From Allosalinactinospora lopnorensis (GTDB lineage Bacteria > Actinomycetota > Actinomycetes > Streptosporangiales > Streptosporangiaceae), in contig NZ_LAJC01000005.1 of the NCBI RefSeq assembly GCF_000981225.1, positions 57,991-121,990 on the forward strand: a stretch of DNA of 64,000 nucleotides, given 5' to 3'. The notes below the pieces were generated by a model. The model made no database searches, had not been told where the DNA came from, and saw nothing but the letters and a program-made list of their open reading frames with translations. This document shows, piece after piece, positions 11,313 to 23,221 of this stretch (its first letter is position 1; the number at the start of each line of letters is the position of its first letter). The position numbers were made by a program, and so were the translations under genes.

Positions 11313-11794
11313 ATGACCGTGTACGTGTGTTCCCTCATCGTCGACGAGACCCAGACCATCCCCGGCGACGGCGAGTACCACCTTCTCCGCTTCCCCTATG
11401 GTTCCGAGAGCTACGACGGGCACGACATGCACCCCAGCGAGCAGCCCGACGGTGAGCGCTCCGAATACCCCGACGAGCGGTCCGGCTGATCTGGCCCGCC
11501 GCCGAAGGGTGGGGCACCCTGAGCGCGATGATCCACTGGGAGGAGGGGGACTACACCGAGGTCCGCGACCAGTACGCGCGCGACCCGCTGGACCTCGCGG
11601 ACGGTATCGACACCACGTGCACAGAGGACCATGCGGCGAACCCGGGCGGCCAGTTTCTGGCCAAGAACCACGAGATCTTCGTGTCCCCCGGAACACCGCT
11701 GGGACTGCGGGTGCGCCACAACGGTGAGGGGGAGGCCCGTGTCGTGCACGCCCAGTTCAAACTCGCCATCCAGAGTGACGTGGCCGAGTCGTGA
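11313..11794 (+). pseudogene. Conserved-looking soluble protein of unknown function, split by an apparent 1-base deletion
   Basis: From ATG 11313 the frame encodes MTVYVCSLIVDETQTIPGDG and continues for 58 residues to a TGA at 11487-11489. The neighbouring frame continues without a gap in sense: LIWPAAEGWGTLSAMIHWEE and on to AQFKLAIQSDVAES, stop at 11794. Restoring one C near 11486 (RSG-LIWP) yields a single 160-residue acidic protein with no signal peptide or membrane segment. I do not recognise a characterised family. The continuous coding character over both halves argues that the break is a sequencing error. It stands alone between ctaA (divergent) and the EamA gene (convergent). Confidence 0.7.
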
Positions 11795-11856
11795 CCGGCC
11801 GCTCCGGCCCGCCGCGCCGCACGCCGGCGGATCGGGGCACGGAAACCGGCCGGGCG

Positions 11857-12828
11857 TCAGCCGCCGTCGCGCTCGGACCCCGCCGTGCCGCCGCCGGCCT
11901 GCTCCCCTTTTTCCGGGCGCCGCTGAGCCCGGGTCGCGCCGGCGCTGGCGATGATGACGCAGGCCACTGCGAGCCACTGCGAGGCCGACAGGAACTCGGC
12001 GAGCAGCGCCATCCCCACCAGGGCGGCCGCGGCCGGCTGCAGGCTCATCAGGATCCCGAACACCCGCGGCGGCATCCGCCGCAGCGCCTGCATCTCCAGC
12101 GAGTAGGGCACCACCGAGGACATCAGACCCACGAGCAGGCCGAAAAGCAGCAACTTCGGCTCCAGCAGCGCCGGACCGCCCTGCGCCACCGCGGCCGGGC
12201 CGATGAACAGGACGCCGACCACGCTGGCGATGGCCAGCCCCGAGGTCCCGGAGAAGCGCTGTCCCGTGGCGGCGCTGAGCAGGATATAGCCGGCCCACGC
12301 CGTCGCCGCGAGCAGCGCGAAGCCGATTCCGACCGGGTCGAGGGCCACGTCCCCACGGCCGAGCAGCAGCACGCCCAGTCCGGCGAGGGCCACCCATGCC
12401 AGGTCCAGTACGCGCCGCGAGCCGGCCACGGCCACCGCGAGCGGCCCAAGAAACTCGATCGTCACCGCGATCCCGAGCGGTATGCGCGCGAACGACTCGT
12501 AGATCGCGAGGTTCATGGTGGCCAGGGCCAGGCCGAAGCCGACGACCACCAGCCAGTCGGCGCGGCTCCTGCCACGGACGGTCGGCCGGACGAGCAGGAG
12601 CAGGACGGCGGCGGAGGTCAGCAGGCGCAGCCATACCACGGCGCTGGGCGGCAGCACCGCGAAGAGGTTCTTCGCCACCCCGGCGCCGGCCTGGACGGAG
12701 AGGATCCCGATGAGGACGAGCCCGGCGGGCGGAATGGAGTCGCCGGCGGTGCGGACCAGGGCGGCGCCGCCGGCGACCCGCGACCGCAGGGGCACATGGG
12801 GGGAGCTGGCCAGAGGAGTCGCACTCAC
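11857..12828 (-). CDS. EamA/DMT-family transporter (RhtA-like)
   Basis: Drug/metabolite transporter of 323 residues with ten predicted helices in two EamA repeats. Motifs include [19 protein letters not shown] in the first repeat and [35 protein letters not shown] in the second, very like RhtA-type threonine/homoserine exporters. Substrate is inferred to be an amino acid or similar small metabolite. Start GTG 12828 (MSATPLASS) follows AGGATGG at good spacing. It is divergent from arginine deiminase with 124 bp between, so a link to arginine or citrulline export is possible but not shown. Confidence 0.87.
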   Translation of the reverse strand: MSATPLASSPHVPLRSRVAGGAALVRTAGDSIPPAGLVLIGILSVQAGAGVAKNLFAVLPPSAVVWLRLLTSAAVLLLLVRPTVRGRSRADWLVVVGFGLALATMNLAIYESFARIPLGIAVTIEFLGPLAVAVAGSRRVLDLAWVALAGLGVLLLGRGDVALDPVGIGFALLAATAWAGYILLSAATGQRFSGTSGLAIASVVGVLFIGPAAVAQGGPALLEPKLLLFGLLVGLMSSVVPYSLEMQALRRMPPRVFGILMSLQPAAAALVGMALLAEFLSASQWLAVACVIIASAGATRAQRRPEKGEQAGGGTAGSERDGG

Positions 12829-12952
12829 AGCCGACCATCCTATGTCTCCCGTGGTGGTACGGCCCGGTCCCGAAGGCCGCCGGGCCGGTTCCGGCGGGGA
12901 TTCGCGGGGAATGCTCCGGGAAGTCCGAAACCGCGCGAGGAGCCGGGGAAGC

Positions 12953-14173
12953 ATGGGATTTTCGGTGACGTCCGAGGTAGGCCGACTGCGCCAGGTCATC
13001 GTGCACCGCCCGGATCTGGAGCTCAAGCGACTCACCCCGTCCAACAACGACGAACTGCTCTTCGACGACGTCCTGTGGGCGAAACGCGCCCGGGAGGAGC
13101 ACGACGCCTTCGCCGAGCAGCTGCGCGACCGCGGGGTCCGGGTACACCTCTTCCACGAGCTGCTCCAGGACGTGCTGGAGATTCCCGAAGCCAAGGCCTA
13201 CATCCTGGACAACCTGCTGGACGAGCGGTTCTACGGGCCGATGGCGATCGACTCCATCCGCAGCGCCTTCGAGGCGATGGCGGACGACACGCTGCGCCGG
13301 TTCCTCATCGGCGGGATCACCAAGCGGGAACTGCTGGAGCGGATGGAGGAACCCAGGTCGGTCTGGTTCCACACGCTCGGCATGGACGACTTCGTGCTCT
13401 CGCCGCTTCCCAACCACATCTTCACCCGCGACACCTCCTGCTGGCTGTACAACGGGGTGTCGATCAACCCCATGCGCAAGAAGGCGCGCCGCCGGGAGAC
13501 CATCCACTACGAGGCCGTCTACCGCTGGCACCCGCTGTTCGCCAGCGCGGACTTCGAGGTGTGGAACCCCGGCCGGGCCTGGGCGCCGGCGACCATCGAG
13601 GGCGGCGACGTCATGCCCATCGGCAACAGGTCGGTGCTGGTGGGGCTGAGCGAACGGACCCGGCCCCAGGCGGTCGAGCTGCTGGCGCGCGAGCTGTTCG
13701 CCCGCGGCGGCGCCGACCGCATCCTCGGCCTCTGGATGCCCAAGGCCCGCTCGGTCATGCACCTCGACACCGTGATGACCAACGTGGACTACGGCGTGTT
13801 CACCAAGTACGCGGGGCTTGGCATGCTCCCGTCCTACACGATCGAGCCGGGCGACAACGAGAAGGAGCTCAAGGTCACCGATCATCGGCCGGAGGACATG
13901 CACCGGGCCATCGCGCTGGCCGCCGGACTCGACGACATCAAGGTGCTCACTCCCACCCAGGACGTGTTCTCCACGGAGCGCGAGCAGTGGGACGATGGAT
14001 GCAACGTCTTTGCGGTGGAGCCCGGCGTGGTGATCGCCTACGAGCGCAACATGACCTCCAACACCTGCCTGCGCGAGAACGGCATCGAGGTCGTCACCGT
14101 CAGCGGCAGTGAGCTCGGTCGGGGGCGAGGCGGTCCGCACTGCATGACCTGCCCGGTGGAGCGGGACGACTAG
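12953..14173 (+). CDS. arcA: Arginine deiminase
   Basis: Hydrolyses arginine to citrulline and ammonia. Protein of 406 residues, normal for the family. Catalytic residues are visible: TRDTSCW (Asp), [10 protein letters not shown], the HLDTVMT motif with catalytic His and Asp, and the nucleophilic Cys397 in [10 protein letters not shown]. Start ATG 12953 with GAGGAG and GGGGAAG upstream. The usual partners arcB (ornithine carbamoyltransferase), arcC (carbamate kinase) and arcD (antiporter) are not adjacent, so an energy-yielding pathway operon is not evident here. It may serve acid or nitrogen stress, or the enzymes are elsewhere. Confidence 0.95.
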   Translation: MGFSVTSEVGRLRQVIVHRPDLELKRLTPSNNDELLFDDVLWAKRAREEHDAFAEQLRDRGVRVHLFHELLQDVLEIPEAKAYILDNLLDERFYGPMAIDSIRSAFEAMADDTLRRFLIGGITKRELLERMEEPRSVWFHTLGMDDFVLSPLPNHIFTRDTSCWLYNGVSINPMRKKARRRETIHYEAVYRWHPLFASADFEVWNPGRAWAPATIEGGDVMPIGNRSVLVGLSERTRPQAVELLARELFARGGADRILGLWMPKARSVMHLDTVMTNVDYGVFTKYAGLGMLPSYTIEPGDNEKELKVTDHRPEDMHRAIALAAGLDDIKVLTPTQDVFSTEREQWDDGCNVFAVEPGVVIAYERNMTSNTCLRENGIEVVTVSGSELGRGRGGPHCMTCPVERDD

Positions 14174-14316
14174 GCGTTCCGTCCAAACGTCGTTCTCGGC
14201 GGCACCTGCACGCTTACCCGCACTGGCGTACGCCCCGCCTCGCCGCGAACGCCACCGCGGAGGGGGCCGATCCGCGCCGAGAGCCGTCCGGGCAGCCGCC
14301 GCGAGCCCACGTCCGC

Positions 14317-14724
14317 TCACCCCAGGCGCGCCTCTGCGAGCGCGCGTAACGAGATGCGCGTCGCCGCGCCGTCCGGATCCCGGAGGTGTTCCCCGGCCTG
14401 CGCCCCCGGGACGACCCGGCGGTGCGCGATTTCGAATCGCGGCTCCCAAGGCTCCATTTCGACCTCGGCCCGCCAGTAGGACCGAACAAGTACCAGGCCC
14501 TCTTCGTGCCCCTCAACGCACTCGCCGCGGGCGAAACCGAGTAGCCGGGCGCTGACCACGTGAACGCACGCCTCTTCCCGCATCTCCCGGTGGAGCGTCT
14601 CCTCGATGCTCTCGTTCCCTTCAGGCCGACCGGTCGGAAAACCCCAGTGAACGCCGTCGTGGCTGACCAGAACGAGCTGGTCGGCCCCGGCCACGCAGAC
14701 CCCGGCGGCTCGACTCCGGAACAC
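14317..14724 (-). CDS. Nudix hydrolase
   Basis: Protein of 135 residues with a complete Nudix box, GRPEGNESIEETLHREMREE, fitting GX5EX7REUXEE at residues 32-53, so metal-dependent hydrolysis of a nucleoside diphosphate linked to another moiety is expected. The N-terminal RAAGVCVAGADQLVLVSHDG forms the usual first strands. Substrate cannot be told from sequence. GTG 14724 is the chosen start; no good ribosome binding site is visible. Convergent with arcA. Confidence 0.85.
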   Translation of the reverse strand: MFRSRAAGVCVAGADQLVLVSHDGVHWGFPTGRPEGNESIEETLHREMREEACVHVVSARLLGFARGECVEGHEEGLVLVRSYWRAEVEMEPWEPRFEIAHRRVVPGAQAGEHLRDPDGAATRISLRALAEARLG

Positions 14725-14846
14725 TTTAAAGGGCGCGCTGTGGCCGCGCCATGGGTCACGTGATGGTCAGCGGCGGGTCCGGCCAAGGGGGGCGGTGCTG
14801 ACGCCGCGGCCCGTGTCTCCCCTGCCGGGGGCCGATGGCCGCGGGC

Positions 14847-15650
14847 TTACTCCCACCGGAAGAAACGGCTGGCGAGGGCCGCGCCGGCGGCGGTCCAGAC
14901 CGCGAGGACCAGCAGGGGGAGAAGCGGTGGGGCGGCTCCCTCGGCCAGTACGGCTCTGAGGCCGGTGGCGAGAGCGGTGATGGGCAGCGCCTCCAGTACC
15001 GGCTGCAGGAAGGCGGGGAAGCGGTCCACGGGGAAGATCACACCGCCCAGACCGAGCAGGACGACGTAGATGAGGTTGGCGGCGGCGAGGGCCGCTTCGG
15101 CGCGCAGGGTTCCGGCCAGCAGCAGGGCGAGCGAGCTGAACGCGGCCGTGGCCAGCAGGACCAGCGTCATGGCGTAGAGGGCGCCGACGCTCCCGGAGGC
15201 GGGCGCCCAGCCCAGGGCGAGCGCGACTCCGCAGATCACCGTGATCTGCAGCGCCTGCACCCCGAGCACCGCGAGTGTCTTGGCCGCCAGCAGCCCGAAG
15301 CGCGACAGTGGTGTCGCGCCGAGCCGCTTGAGCACCCCGTAGCGGCGTTCGAAGCCGGTGCCGATCGCCTGCCCGGTGAAAGCGGTGGACATGACCGCCA
15401 GCGCGATGATGCCGGGGGTCAGGTAGTCCACCGGTGCCGCATCGCCTAAGTCGAGCAGTTCGGTGACGCTGAATCCGACCAGCAGCAGCACCGGGATGAC
15501 CATGGTGAGCAGCAGTTGCTCACCGTTGCGCAGCAGGACGCGCAGTTCCATGGACGCCTGGGAGGCGACCATGCGCCACAGTGGCGCCGCTCCCGGCGCG
15601 GGCGCGAACGTCGCGGTGGAGCGTGCTTTGGGTGTGCTGGGGTCGCTCAT
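14847..15650 (-). CDS. ABC-2 type transporter permease
   Basis: Integral membrane subunit of 267 residues with six predicted helices, of the ABC2_membrane family: an early helix near TMVIPVLLLVGFSV, the conserved GTGFERRYGVLKRLGATPLSR loop, and the C-terminal GGVIFPVDRFPAFLQPVLEALPITALA motif typical of drug/antibiotic-exporter permeases such as DrrB. The ATG (15650) overlaps the stop of the ATPase gene in ATGA, so the two are translationally coupled and form one exporter. Substrate unknown. Confidence 0.9.
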   Translation of the reverse strand: MSDPSTPKARSTATFAPAPGAAPLWRMVASQASMELRVLLRNGEQLLLTMVIPVLLLVGFSVTELLDLGDAAPVDYLTPGIIALAVMSTAFTGQAIGTGFERRYGVLKRLGATPLSRFGLLAAKTLAVLGVQALQITVICGVALALGWAPASGSVGALYAMTLVLLATAAFSSLALLLAGTLRAEAALAAANLIYVVLLGLGGVIFPVDRFPAFLQPVLEALPITALATGLRAVLAEGAAPPLLPLLVLAVWTAAGAALASRFFRWE

Positions 15651-16588
15651 GAATCTCGGAGGTCCCGACCGGTGAGTTCGAGGAAGACGTCTTCGAGGGT
15701 GCGCCGCTGCACGCGCAGCTCCTCGGGCAGCACGCCGTTGGCCGCGCACCACGTGGTCACGGTGGCCACGAATCCCGGGCCGAGCCCGCCGGGCGCCTCG
15801 GTGACGACCACGTACCGGGTGCGCTGCCCGCTGGGGTGGGCCGCCACGTGGCTTGTGGGCGGCAGCGCGGCCAGCAGGCTCTCGGTGTCGAGTTCCGGCT
15901 CGGCCTGGAAGCGCAGTTCCTGCTGGGCGTCGGTGAGCTCGCCCGCGCTGCCGTTGGCGACCACCCGGCCGTGGTCGATGATCACCACATGGTCGGCGAG
16001 CCGTTCGGCCTCCTCCATGTGGTGGGTGGTGAGTACCACCCCGACGCCCGCGTCGCGCAGCTCTGTGACGAGGTCCCACGTCGCCATGCGCGCCTGCGGG
16101 TCGAGGCCCGCGGTCGGTTCGTCGAGGAAGACCAGTTCCGGGCGGCCGATCACGGCGGCGGCCAGGGACAGCCGCTGCTGCTGGCCGCCGGACAGCCGGC
16201 GGAACGGCGTGCCGGCCACCGATGTCAGGCCGAGCCGCTGGAGCAGTACCTGCGCCGGAACCGGGTGAGCGTGGAAAGAGGCCATGAGGCGCAGCCACTC
16301 GCCGGCCCGGGCGCTGGTGGGGACGCCTCCGGCCTGCAGCATCACGCCGACCTTCGGCTTGAGCGTGGCGGAGTCGGCGTCGGGGTCGAGCCCCAGTATC
16401 CGGACGCGTCCGGAGTCGGCGCGGCGGAATCCCTCGCAGATTTCGATCGTGCTGGTCTTGCCTGCGCCGTTGGGGCCGAGGAGCGCGGTCACCGCGCCGC
16501 GCGGTGCGGTGAAGGACAGGCCGGCCACGGCGGTGGTGTCGCCATAGCGCTTGATCAAGTCGGTTACCTCGACCGCGGCGGTGTCCAT
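15647..16588 (-). CDS. ABC transporter ATP-binding protein
   Basis: Nucleotide-binding subunit of 313 residues for the adjacent ABC-2 permease. Walker A GPNGAGKTST, signature SGGQQQRLS, Walker B LVFLDEPTAGLD and the H-loop TTHHMEEAE are all intact; the C-terminal extension of about 90 residues is usual for DrrA-like exporter ATPases. ATG 16588 is chosen as start (MDTAAVEVTDLIKRYGD). It is first in the two-gene operon and divergent from sufR across 332 bp. Confidence 0.92.
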   Translation of the reverse strand: MDTAAVEVTDLIKRYGDTTAVAGLSFTAPRGAVTALLGPNGAGKTSTIEICEGFRRADSGRVRILGLDPDADSATLKPKVGVMLQAGGVPTSARAGEWLRLMASFHAHPVPAQVLLQRLGLTSVAGTPFRRLSGGQQQRLSLAAAVIGRPELVFLDEPTAGLDPQARMATWDLVTELRDAGVGVVLTTHHMEEAERLADHVVIIDHGRVVANGSAGELTDAQQELRFQAEPELDTESLLAALPPTSHVAAHPSGQRTRYVVVTEAPGGLGPGFVATVTTWCAANGVLPEELRVQRRTLEDVFLELTGRDLRDS

Positions 16589-16920
16589 GATTAAAGAGTG
16601 TAGGGCGGGCTCGCGGGACCCTGTACTGGGTGGTGGGCGCCACTGATCATGGGGCGCGGGGAACGGGGCCGTGTCGTCACCCTGGGACCTGTTGGGCGCG
16701 CTGCCGCTCTCCGCGGCGCCCGGAACGGAAGCGCTGATCTGTCCCGGAATACGAGACTCCCCTCTTAGAGTTTGGGATATAAGGGGGTGTTGCGCCGCGT
16801 TTCCCGACCCGGTCCGAAGGGAATCGGCGATGAGTTCCCTGTAAGGAAAGCCTTGCCTGGGTGACCCACGACATGCGTCGCGGTTTGCCAGGGGGGACTG
16901 AATTACGTCACACTGATGTT
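16589..16920. promoter_or_regulatory. 332-bp divergent region between ABC exporter and sufR
   Basis: No gene seen. It contains an AT-richer patch near 16751-16785 (AGAGTTTGGGATATAAGG) that may hold promoter elements, and it ends in the SufR-type operator that overlaps the sufR start codon. Confidence 0.45.
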
Positions 16921-16924
16921 GTGA
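16910..16924 (+). promoter_or_regulatory. Candidate SufR operator, ACACT-N5-TGTGA
   Basis: ACACTGATGTTGTGA is a 15-bp interrupted inverted repeat that fits ACACT-N5-TGTGA, the motif I recall being reported for mycobacterial SufR upstream of the suf operon. It overlaps the GTG start of sufR at 16921. That placement would let the repressor block RNA polymerase on a leaderless transcript and so control its own gene and the whole suf operon. Confidence 0.65.
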
Positions 16925-17712
16925 AAAAGGTGAGCGGTCGACAGCGAGCAGCGGGGGACGCCTCATCGGGCGTGGCCCGGGTGCCCGCGGGTCCCGAGCG
17001 CGGCGCCGAGAACGGCACCAGGGCGCACGTGGCCAGGCTCATCCTGGAACACGGTCCGATCACCGCGTCCACGCTGGGGGAACGGCTCGGACTCACGCCG
17101 GCGGCCATCCGCCGCCATCTTGACAACTTGATGCACGAGGGCATGGTCGAGGCGCGCGACGCCCGGCCGCACGGGCGCCGCGGCCGGGGCCGTCCAGCTC
17201 GCGTCTTCGCCATCACCGAGGCCGGCCGGGACGCCTTCGTCCACGGATACGATGACCTCGCCTCAAGCGCCATGCGCTTCCTCGCCGAGAAGGCCGGGCC
17301 CGAGGCGGTCACCGAGTTCGCGCGGCGCCAGGTGGCCGACCTCGAACGTCGGTACCGCCCGCTCCTTGAGCAGGTCCGGCCCCAGCAGCGGGTCCGGCTG
17401 CTCGCCGAGGCGCTTTCCAGTGACGGCTACGCGGCGTCGGCGGGGGAGGCACCGGCGCCGGGCGGCGGTGAGCAGCTCTGCCAGCACCACTGCCCGGTCG
17501 CGCACGTCGCCGCCGAGTTCCCGGAACTGTGCGAGGCCGAGGTCGAAGTGTTCGGGCGGCTGCTGGGAACCCCGGTCCGGCGGCTCGCGACCATCGCCCA
17601 CGGCGACGGCGTGTGCACCACACACGTCACTCCCCGCGACATCAACACCGATGAGATGAAGACCTGCCAGAGCCCAGGCGACGGCGGGCAACGCCATACA
17701 GAGGACGTCTGA
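16921..17712 (+). CDS. sufR: SufR-type iron-sulfur repressor of the suf operon
   Basis: Winged-helix regulator of 263 residues. The N-terminal HTH spans roughly residues 40-105 ([20 protein letters not shown] then [20 protein letters not shown]). The C-terminal half has four cysteines, C-x3-C-x12-C-x27-C (CQHHC, ELCEAE, GVCTTH), suited to ligate an iron-sulfur cluster as in SufR proteins, which repress suf genes when the cluster is present. GTG 16921 is chosen because the operator overlaps it and no Shine-Dalgarno precedes it, as in leaderless actinobacterial genes; a GTG at 16930 is an alternative. sufB begins 19 bases after the stop. Confidence 0.9.
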   Translation: MKKVSGRQRAAGDASSGVARVPAGPERGAENGTRAHVARLILEHGPITASTLGERLGLTPAAIRRHLDNLMHEGMVEARDARPHGRRGRGRPARVFAITEAGRDAFVHGYDDLASSAMRFLAEKAGPEAVTEFARRQVADLERRYRPLLEQVRPQQRVRLLAEALSSDGYAASAGEAPAPGGGEQLCQHHCPVAHVAAEFPELCEAEVEVFGRLLGTPVRRLATIAHGDGVCTTHVTPRDINTDEMKTCQSPGDGGQRHTEDV

Positions 17713-17731
17713 GTCCAGGAGGATCCGCGTA

Positions 17732-19144
17732 ATGACGTCTATCGCGCACCCCGAGCTCGAAGGGCTCGGTACATATGAGTACGGCTGGGCCGACTCCGAC
17801 GAGGCCGGAGCCTCTGCTCGGCGAGGCCTGAGCGAGGAGGTCGTCCGCGACATCTCCGGCAAGAAGGACGAGCCGGAGTGGATGCAGAAGCGGCGCCTCA
17901 AGGCGCTGAGGCTCTTCGAGAAGAAGCCGATTCCCGACTGGGGTGCCGACCTCTCCAAGATCGATTTCGAGAACATCAAGTACTTCGTGCGTTCCACGGA
18001 GCAGCAGGCCCAGTCCTGGGAGGATCTGCCCGAGGACATCAAGAACACCTACGACAAGCTGGGGATCCCCGAGGCGGAGAAACAGCGTCTGGTCGCCGGT
18101 GTCGCCGCGCAGTACGAGTCCGAGGTCGTCTACCACCAGATCCGCGAGGACCTGGAGGAGCAGGGCGTCATCTTCCTCGACACCGATACCGCCCTCAAGG
18201 AGCACCCAGAGCTCTTCGAGGAGTACTTCGGCACGGTCATCCCGTCAGGCGACAACAAGTTCGCCGCGCTGAACACGGCGGTGTGGAGCGGCGGCTCCTT
18301 CATCTACGTGCCCAAGGGCGTGAACGTCGAGATCCCGCTGCAGGCCTACTTCCGGATCAACACCGAGAACATGGGCCAGTTCGAGCGGACGCTGATCATC
18401 GTCGACGAGGGCGCCTACGTCCACTACGTCGAGGGCTGCACCGCGCCGATCTACAAGACCGACTCGCTGCACTCGGCGGTCGTGGAGATCATCGTCAAGA
18501 AGAACGCGCGCTGCCGCTACACGACCATCCAGAATTGGTCGAACAACGTCTTCAACCTGGTGACGAAGCGGGCGGTGGCCTACGAGGGCGCCACCATGGA
18601 GTGGATCGACGGCAACATCGGATCCCAGGTGACCATGAAGTACCCGGCCGTCTACCTCATGGGCGAGCACGCCAAGGGCGAGACCCTGTCGGTCGCCTTC
18701 GCCGGCGAGGGCCAGCACCAGGACGCCGGCTCCAAGATGGTGCACTGCGCGCCCAACACCTCCTCGACCATCATCTCCAAGTCGGTGGCCCGCGGAGGCG
18801 GCCGCGCGTCCTACCGGGGGCTGGTCCAGGTCCAGGAGGGCGCCGACCACTCCAAGTCCACGGTGAAGTGCGACGCGCTGCTCATCGACACCATGAGCCG
18901 CTCCGACACATATCCCTACAACGACATCCGCGAGGATGACGTCGAGATGGGCCACGAGGCCACCGTCTCCAAGGTCAGCGAGGACCAGCTCTTCTACCTG
19001 ATGAGCCGGGGCCTGGACGAGGACGAGGCCATGGCCATGATCGTGCGCGGGTTCGTCGAACCCATCGCGCGCGAGCTGCCCATGGAGTACGCGCTGGAAC
19101 TGAACCGGCTCATCGAGCTGCAGATGGAAGGAGCGGTTGGTTAA
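17732..19144 (+). CDS. sufB: Fe-S cluster assembly scaffold protein SufB
   Basis: Core of the SufBCD scaffold on which new iron-sulfur clusters are built. Protein of 470 residues with no intein, normal for the family. Recognisable segments: [20 protein letters not shown] near the N-terminus, [37 protein letters not shown] with the conserved Cys, and the C-terminal [31 protein letters not shown]. Start ATG 17732 follows AGGAGGATCC. It is the second gene of the suf operon; sufD starts 2 bases after its stop. Confidence 0.98.
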   Translation: MTSIAHPELEGLGTYEYGWADSDEAGASARRGLSEEVVRDISGKKDEPEWMQKRRLKALRLFEKKPIPDWGADLSKIDFENIKYFVRSTEQQAQSWEDLPEDIKNTYDKLGIPEAEKQRLVAGVAAQYESEVVYHQIREDLEEQGVIFLDTDTALKEHPELFEEYFGTVIPSGDNKFAALNTAVWSGGSFIYVPKGVNVEIPLQAYFRINTENMGQFERTLIIVDEGAYVHYVEGCTAPIYKTDSLHSAVVEIIVKKNARCRYTTIQNWSNNVFNLVTKRAVAYEGATMEWIDGNIGSQVTMKYPAVYLMGEHAKGETLSVAFAGEGQHQDAGSKMVHCAPNTSSTIISKSVARGGGRASYRGLVQVQEGADHSKSTVKCDALLIDTMSRSDTYPYNDIREDDVEMGHEATVSKVSEDQLFYLMSRGLDEDEAMAMIVRGFVEPIARELPMEYALELNRLIELQMEGAVG

Positions 19145-19146
19145 GG

Positions 19147-20307
19147 ATGGCCAGCCCGAATATCGGAGTCAAGGAGCACTCCCACGGCGGGGATGTCCCG
19201 ATCTCCCGACTCGACACCCACGGCTCGTTCGACGTTGACGCCTTCCCGGTGCCGAGCGGGCGCGAGGAGGAGTGGCGTTTCACGCCGCTGCGCCGCATGC
19301 GCGGACTGCACGACGGCCGCGACGCCGTCGGCGGTGCCGTCAAGGTCGAGACCCGGGCGCCAGAGGAGGTCGCGGTCGAGACCGTCGCCCGCGACGACGC
19401 CCGCCTGGGCACCTCGTTCCTGCCCAGCGACCGCGTCAGCGCTCTGGCCTACTCCGCGTTCACCGAGGCCACGGTGGTCACGGTGCCCAAGGAGGTCCAG
19501 GTCTCCGAGCCGGTGTATGTCAAGATCACCGGGGTCGAGGAGGGCGACGCCTACGGCCACGTCCTGGTGCGTGCCGAGAGCCACTCGTCGACGACCCTCG
19601 TTCTGGAGTACGGCGGCAGCTCGACCTACTCCGACAACGTCGAGTTCGTCGTCGAGGACGGCGCACAGCTGACCGTGATCAGCCTGCAGGACTGGGACCG
19701 CGACGCCGTCCAGGTCTCGCACCAGTACGCCAAGGTCGGCCGCGACGCCCGGTTCAAGAGCTTCATGATCACACTCGGCGGCGACCTGGTCCGGATCTCG
19801 CCGAGCGTCCGCTACGTCGGGCGCGGCGGCGACGCCGAGCTGCACGGGCTCTACTTCACCGGCGAGGGGCAGCACCACGAGCATCGTTCGCTGATCGACC
19901 ACAACGTGTCCAACACCCGCAGCCGCGTCGAGTACAAGGGCGCGCTCAGCGGCGAGGACGCCCACGCGGTGTGGATCGGCGACGTCATCATCGGCGAGGG
20001 CACCCAGGGGACCGACTCCTACGAGCACAACCGCAACCTGGTGCTCACCGACGGCACCCGGGTCGACTCGGTCCCGAACCTGGAGATCTTCACCGGCGAG
20101 GTCGAGGGCGCCGGGCACGCCAGCGCCAGCGGCCGGCTCGACGACATCCATCTCTTCTACCTCCAGTCGCGCGGGATTCCGACCGACGAGGCCCGCCGCC
20201 TGGTGATCCGTGGGTACTTCGCCGAGCTGATCGGACGGATCGAGCTTCCGGATCTGCGCGAGCGGATCATGGACGAGGTCGAGGAGAAGTTGGCCCTGCA
20301 TGAGTAG
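19147..20307 (+). CDS. sufD: Fe-S cluster assembly protein SufD
   Basis: Paralogue and partner of SufB in the SufBC2D complex, needed for iron acquisition and assembly. 386 residues. The N-terminal GREEEWRFTPLRRM segment and the beta-helix region lead to the C-terminal HASASGRLDDIHLFYLQSRGIPTDEARRLVIRGYFAEL, which carries the conserved His of SufD. It starts 2 bases after sufB and overlaps the following Rieske ferredoxin gene by 8 bases, indicating translational coupling. Confidence 0.97.
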   Translation: MASPNIGVKEHSHGGDVPISRLDTHGSFDVDAFPVPSGREEEWRFTPLRRMRGLHDGRDAVGGAVKVETRAPEEVAVETVARDDARLGTSFLPSDRVSALAYSAFTEATVVTVPKEVQVSEPVYVKITGVEEGDAYGHVLVRAESHSSTTLVLEYGGSSTYSDNVEFVVEDGAQLTVISLQDWDRDAVQVSHQYAKVGRDARFKSFMITLGGDLVRISPSVRYVGRGGDAELHGLYFTGEGQHHEHRSLIDHNVSNTRSRVEYKGALSGEDAHAVWIGDVIIGEGTQGTDSYEHNRNLVLTDGTRVDSVPNLEIFTGEVEGAGHASASGRLDDIHLFYLQSRGIPTDEARRLVIRGYFAELIGRIELPDLRERIMDEVEEKLALHE

Positions 20308-20629
20308 CACCGAATTCGTCAAGGTCTGCGCGCTCAGCGACATCCCCGAGGAGGGCGTGCTCGGCGTGGAGATCGACGACACCCCGGTGGCGCTGGTGCG
20401 CAGCGAGGGGGAGGTGTTCGCCGTCAGCGACATCTGCTCCCACGCCGAGGTGAACCTGTCCGAGGGCGAGGTCGAGGACGGCACCATCGAGTGCTGGCTG
20501 CACGGTTCCTGCTTCGACCTCCGCTCCGGGGCGCCGATCAACCCGCCGGCGACAACGCCGGTACCCACGTACGTTGTGAAGATCGACGGCGACGACGTCC
20601 TCGTCTCGCTGAACGAACAGAACTCTTGA
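20300..20629 (+). CDS. Rieske-type [2Fe-2S] ferredoxin
   Basis: Small Rieske protein of 109 residues, like the ferredoxin subunits of non-haem oxygenases and NirD. The cluster motif is complete: C-x-H in DICSHAEVNLSEG and C-x2-H in ECWLHGSCFDLRSG. It sits inside the suf operon between sufD and sufC, a standard actinobacterial arrangement; it may deliver electrons for cluster assembly, but its exact role is not established. ATG 20300 overlaps the end of sufD. Confidence 0.92.
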   Translation: MSSTEFVKVCALSDIPEEGVLGVEIDDTPVALVRSEGEVFAVSDICSHAEVNLSEGEVEDGTIECWLHGSCFDLRSGAPINPPATTPVPTYVVKIDGDDVLVSLNEQNS

Positions 20630-20642
20630 GGCTGATACGAAG

Positions 20643-22696
<2,054 letters not shown>

Positions 22697-22717
22697 GAAG
22701 GGGCGTCAGTTCTAACG

Positions 22718-23221
22718 ATGCGATTGGACGCGATGTACCAGGAGATCATCCTGGACCACTACCGCAACCCGCACAACAAGGGGCTGCGGGAGCCGCATGA
22801 TGGTGAGGCGCACCACATCAATCCCACCTGCGGTGACGAGGTGACGCTGCGGGTCACGCTCACGCCGTCGCCGGAGAACGCGCTCGACGGCTCGGCCACC
22901 GTCAGCGACGTCTCCTACGACAGCATGGGGTGCTCGATCAGCCAGGCCAGCGCATCGGTGCTGACCGACCTGCTGATCGGCAAGACCGTGGACGAGAGCA
23001 TGCGGGTGCTCGACGAGTTCACCGAGATGATGCACTCGAAGGGCGTGGGCGAACCCGACGAGGACGTCCTGGAGGATGCCGTGGCCTTCGTCGGGGTGTC
23101 GAAATACCCTGCCCGTATCAAGTGCGCGCTGCTCGCCTGGATGGCCTGGAAGGACGCGACCGTGCAGTCAATGCAGAGCGAGCCCCGCGGAGGCGGGGAC
23201 GGACTGGAGGGCGCCTCATGA
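22718..23221 (+). CDS. sufU: SufU zinc-dependent sulfurtransferase
   Basis: Accepts persulfide sulfur from SufS, as known for Bacillus and other SufU proteins. 167 residues with three conserved cysteines in NPTCGDEV, SMGCSISQAS and RIKCALLAW, and the DEFTEMMHSKG segment between, which marks SufU rather than IscU. Start ATG 22718. Its stop overlaps the ATG of the next gene in ATGA, so the two are coupled. Confidence 0.95.
   Translation: MRLDAMYQEIILDHYRNPHNKGLREPHDGEAHHINPTCGDEVTLRVTLTPSPENALDGSATVSDVSYDSMGCSISQASASVLTDLLIGKTVDESMRVLDEFTEMMHSKGVGEPDEDVLEDAVAFVGVSKYPARIKCALLAWMAWKDATVQSMQSEPRGGGDGLEGAS

Noticed and set aside
11411..14449. A very long open frame (about 1000 codons) on the minus strand across arcA and the EamA gene
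   Set aside because: It is antisense to arcA, which has full catalytic motifs, and in a different frame from the EamA gene. Its product is Arg/Gly/His-rich, typical of GC-driven open frames opposite real genes.
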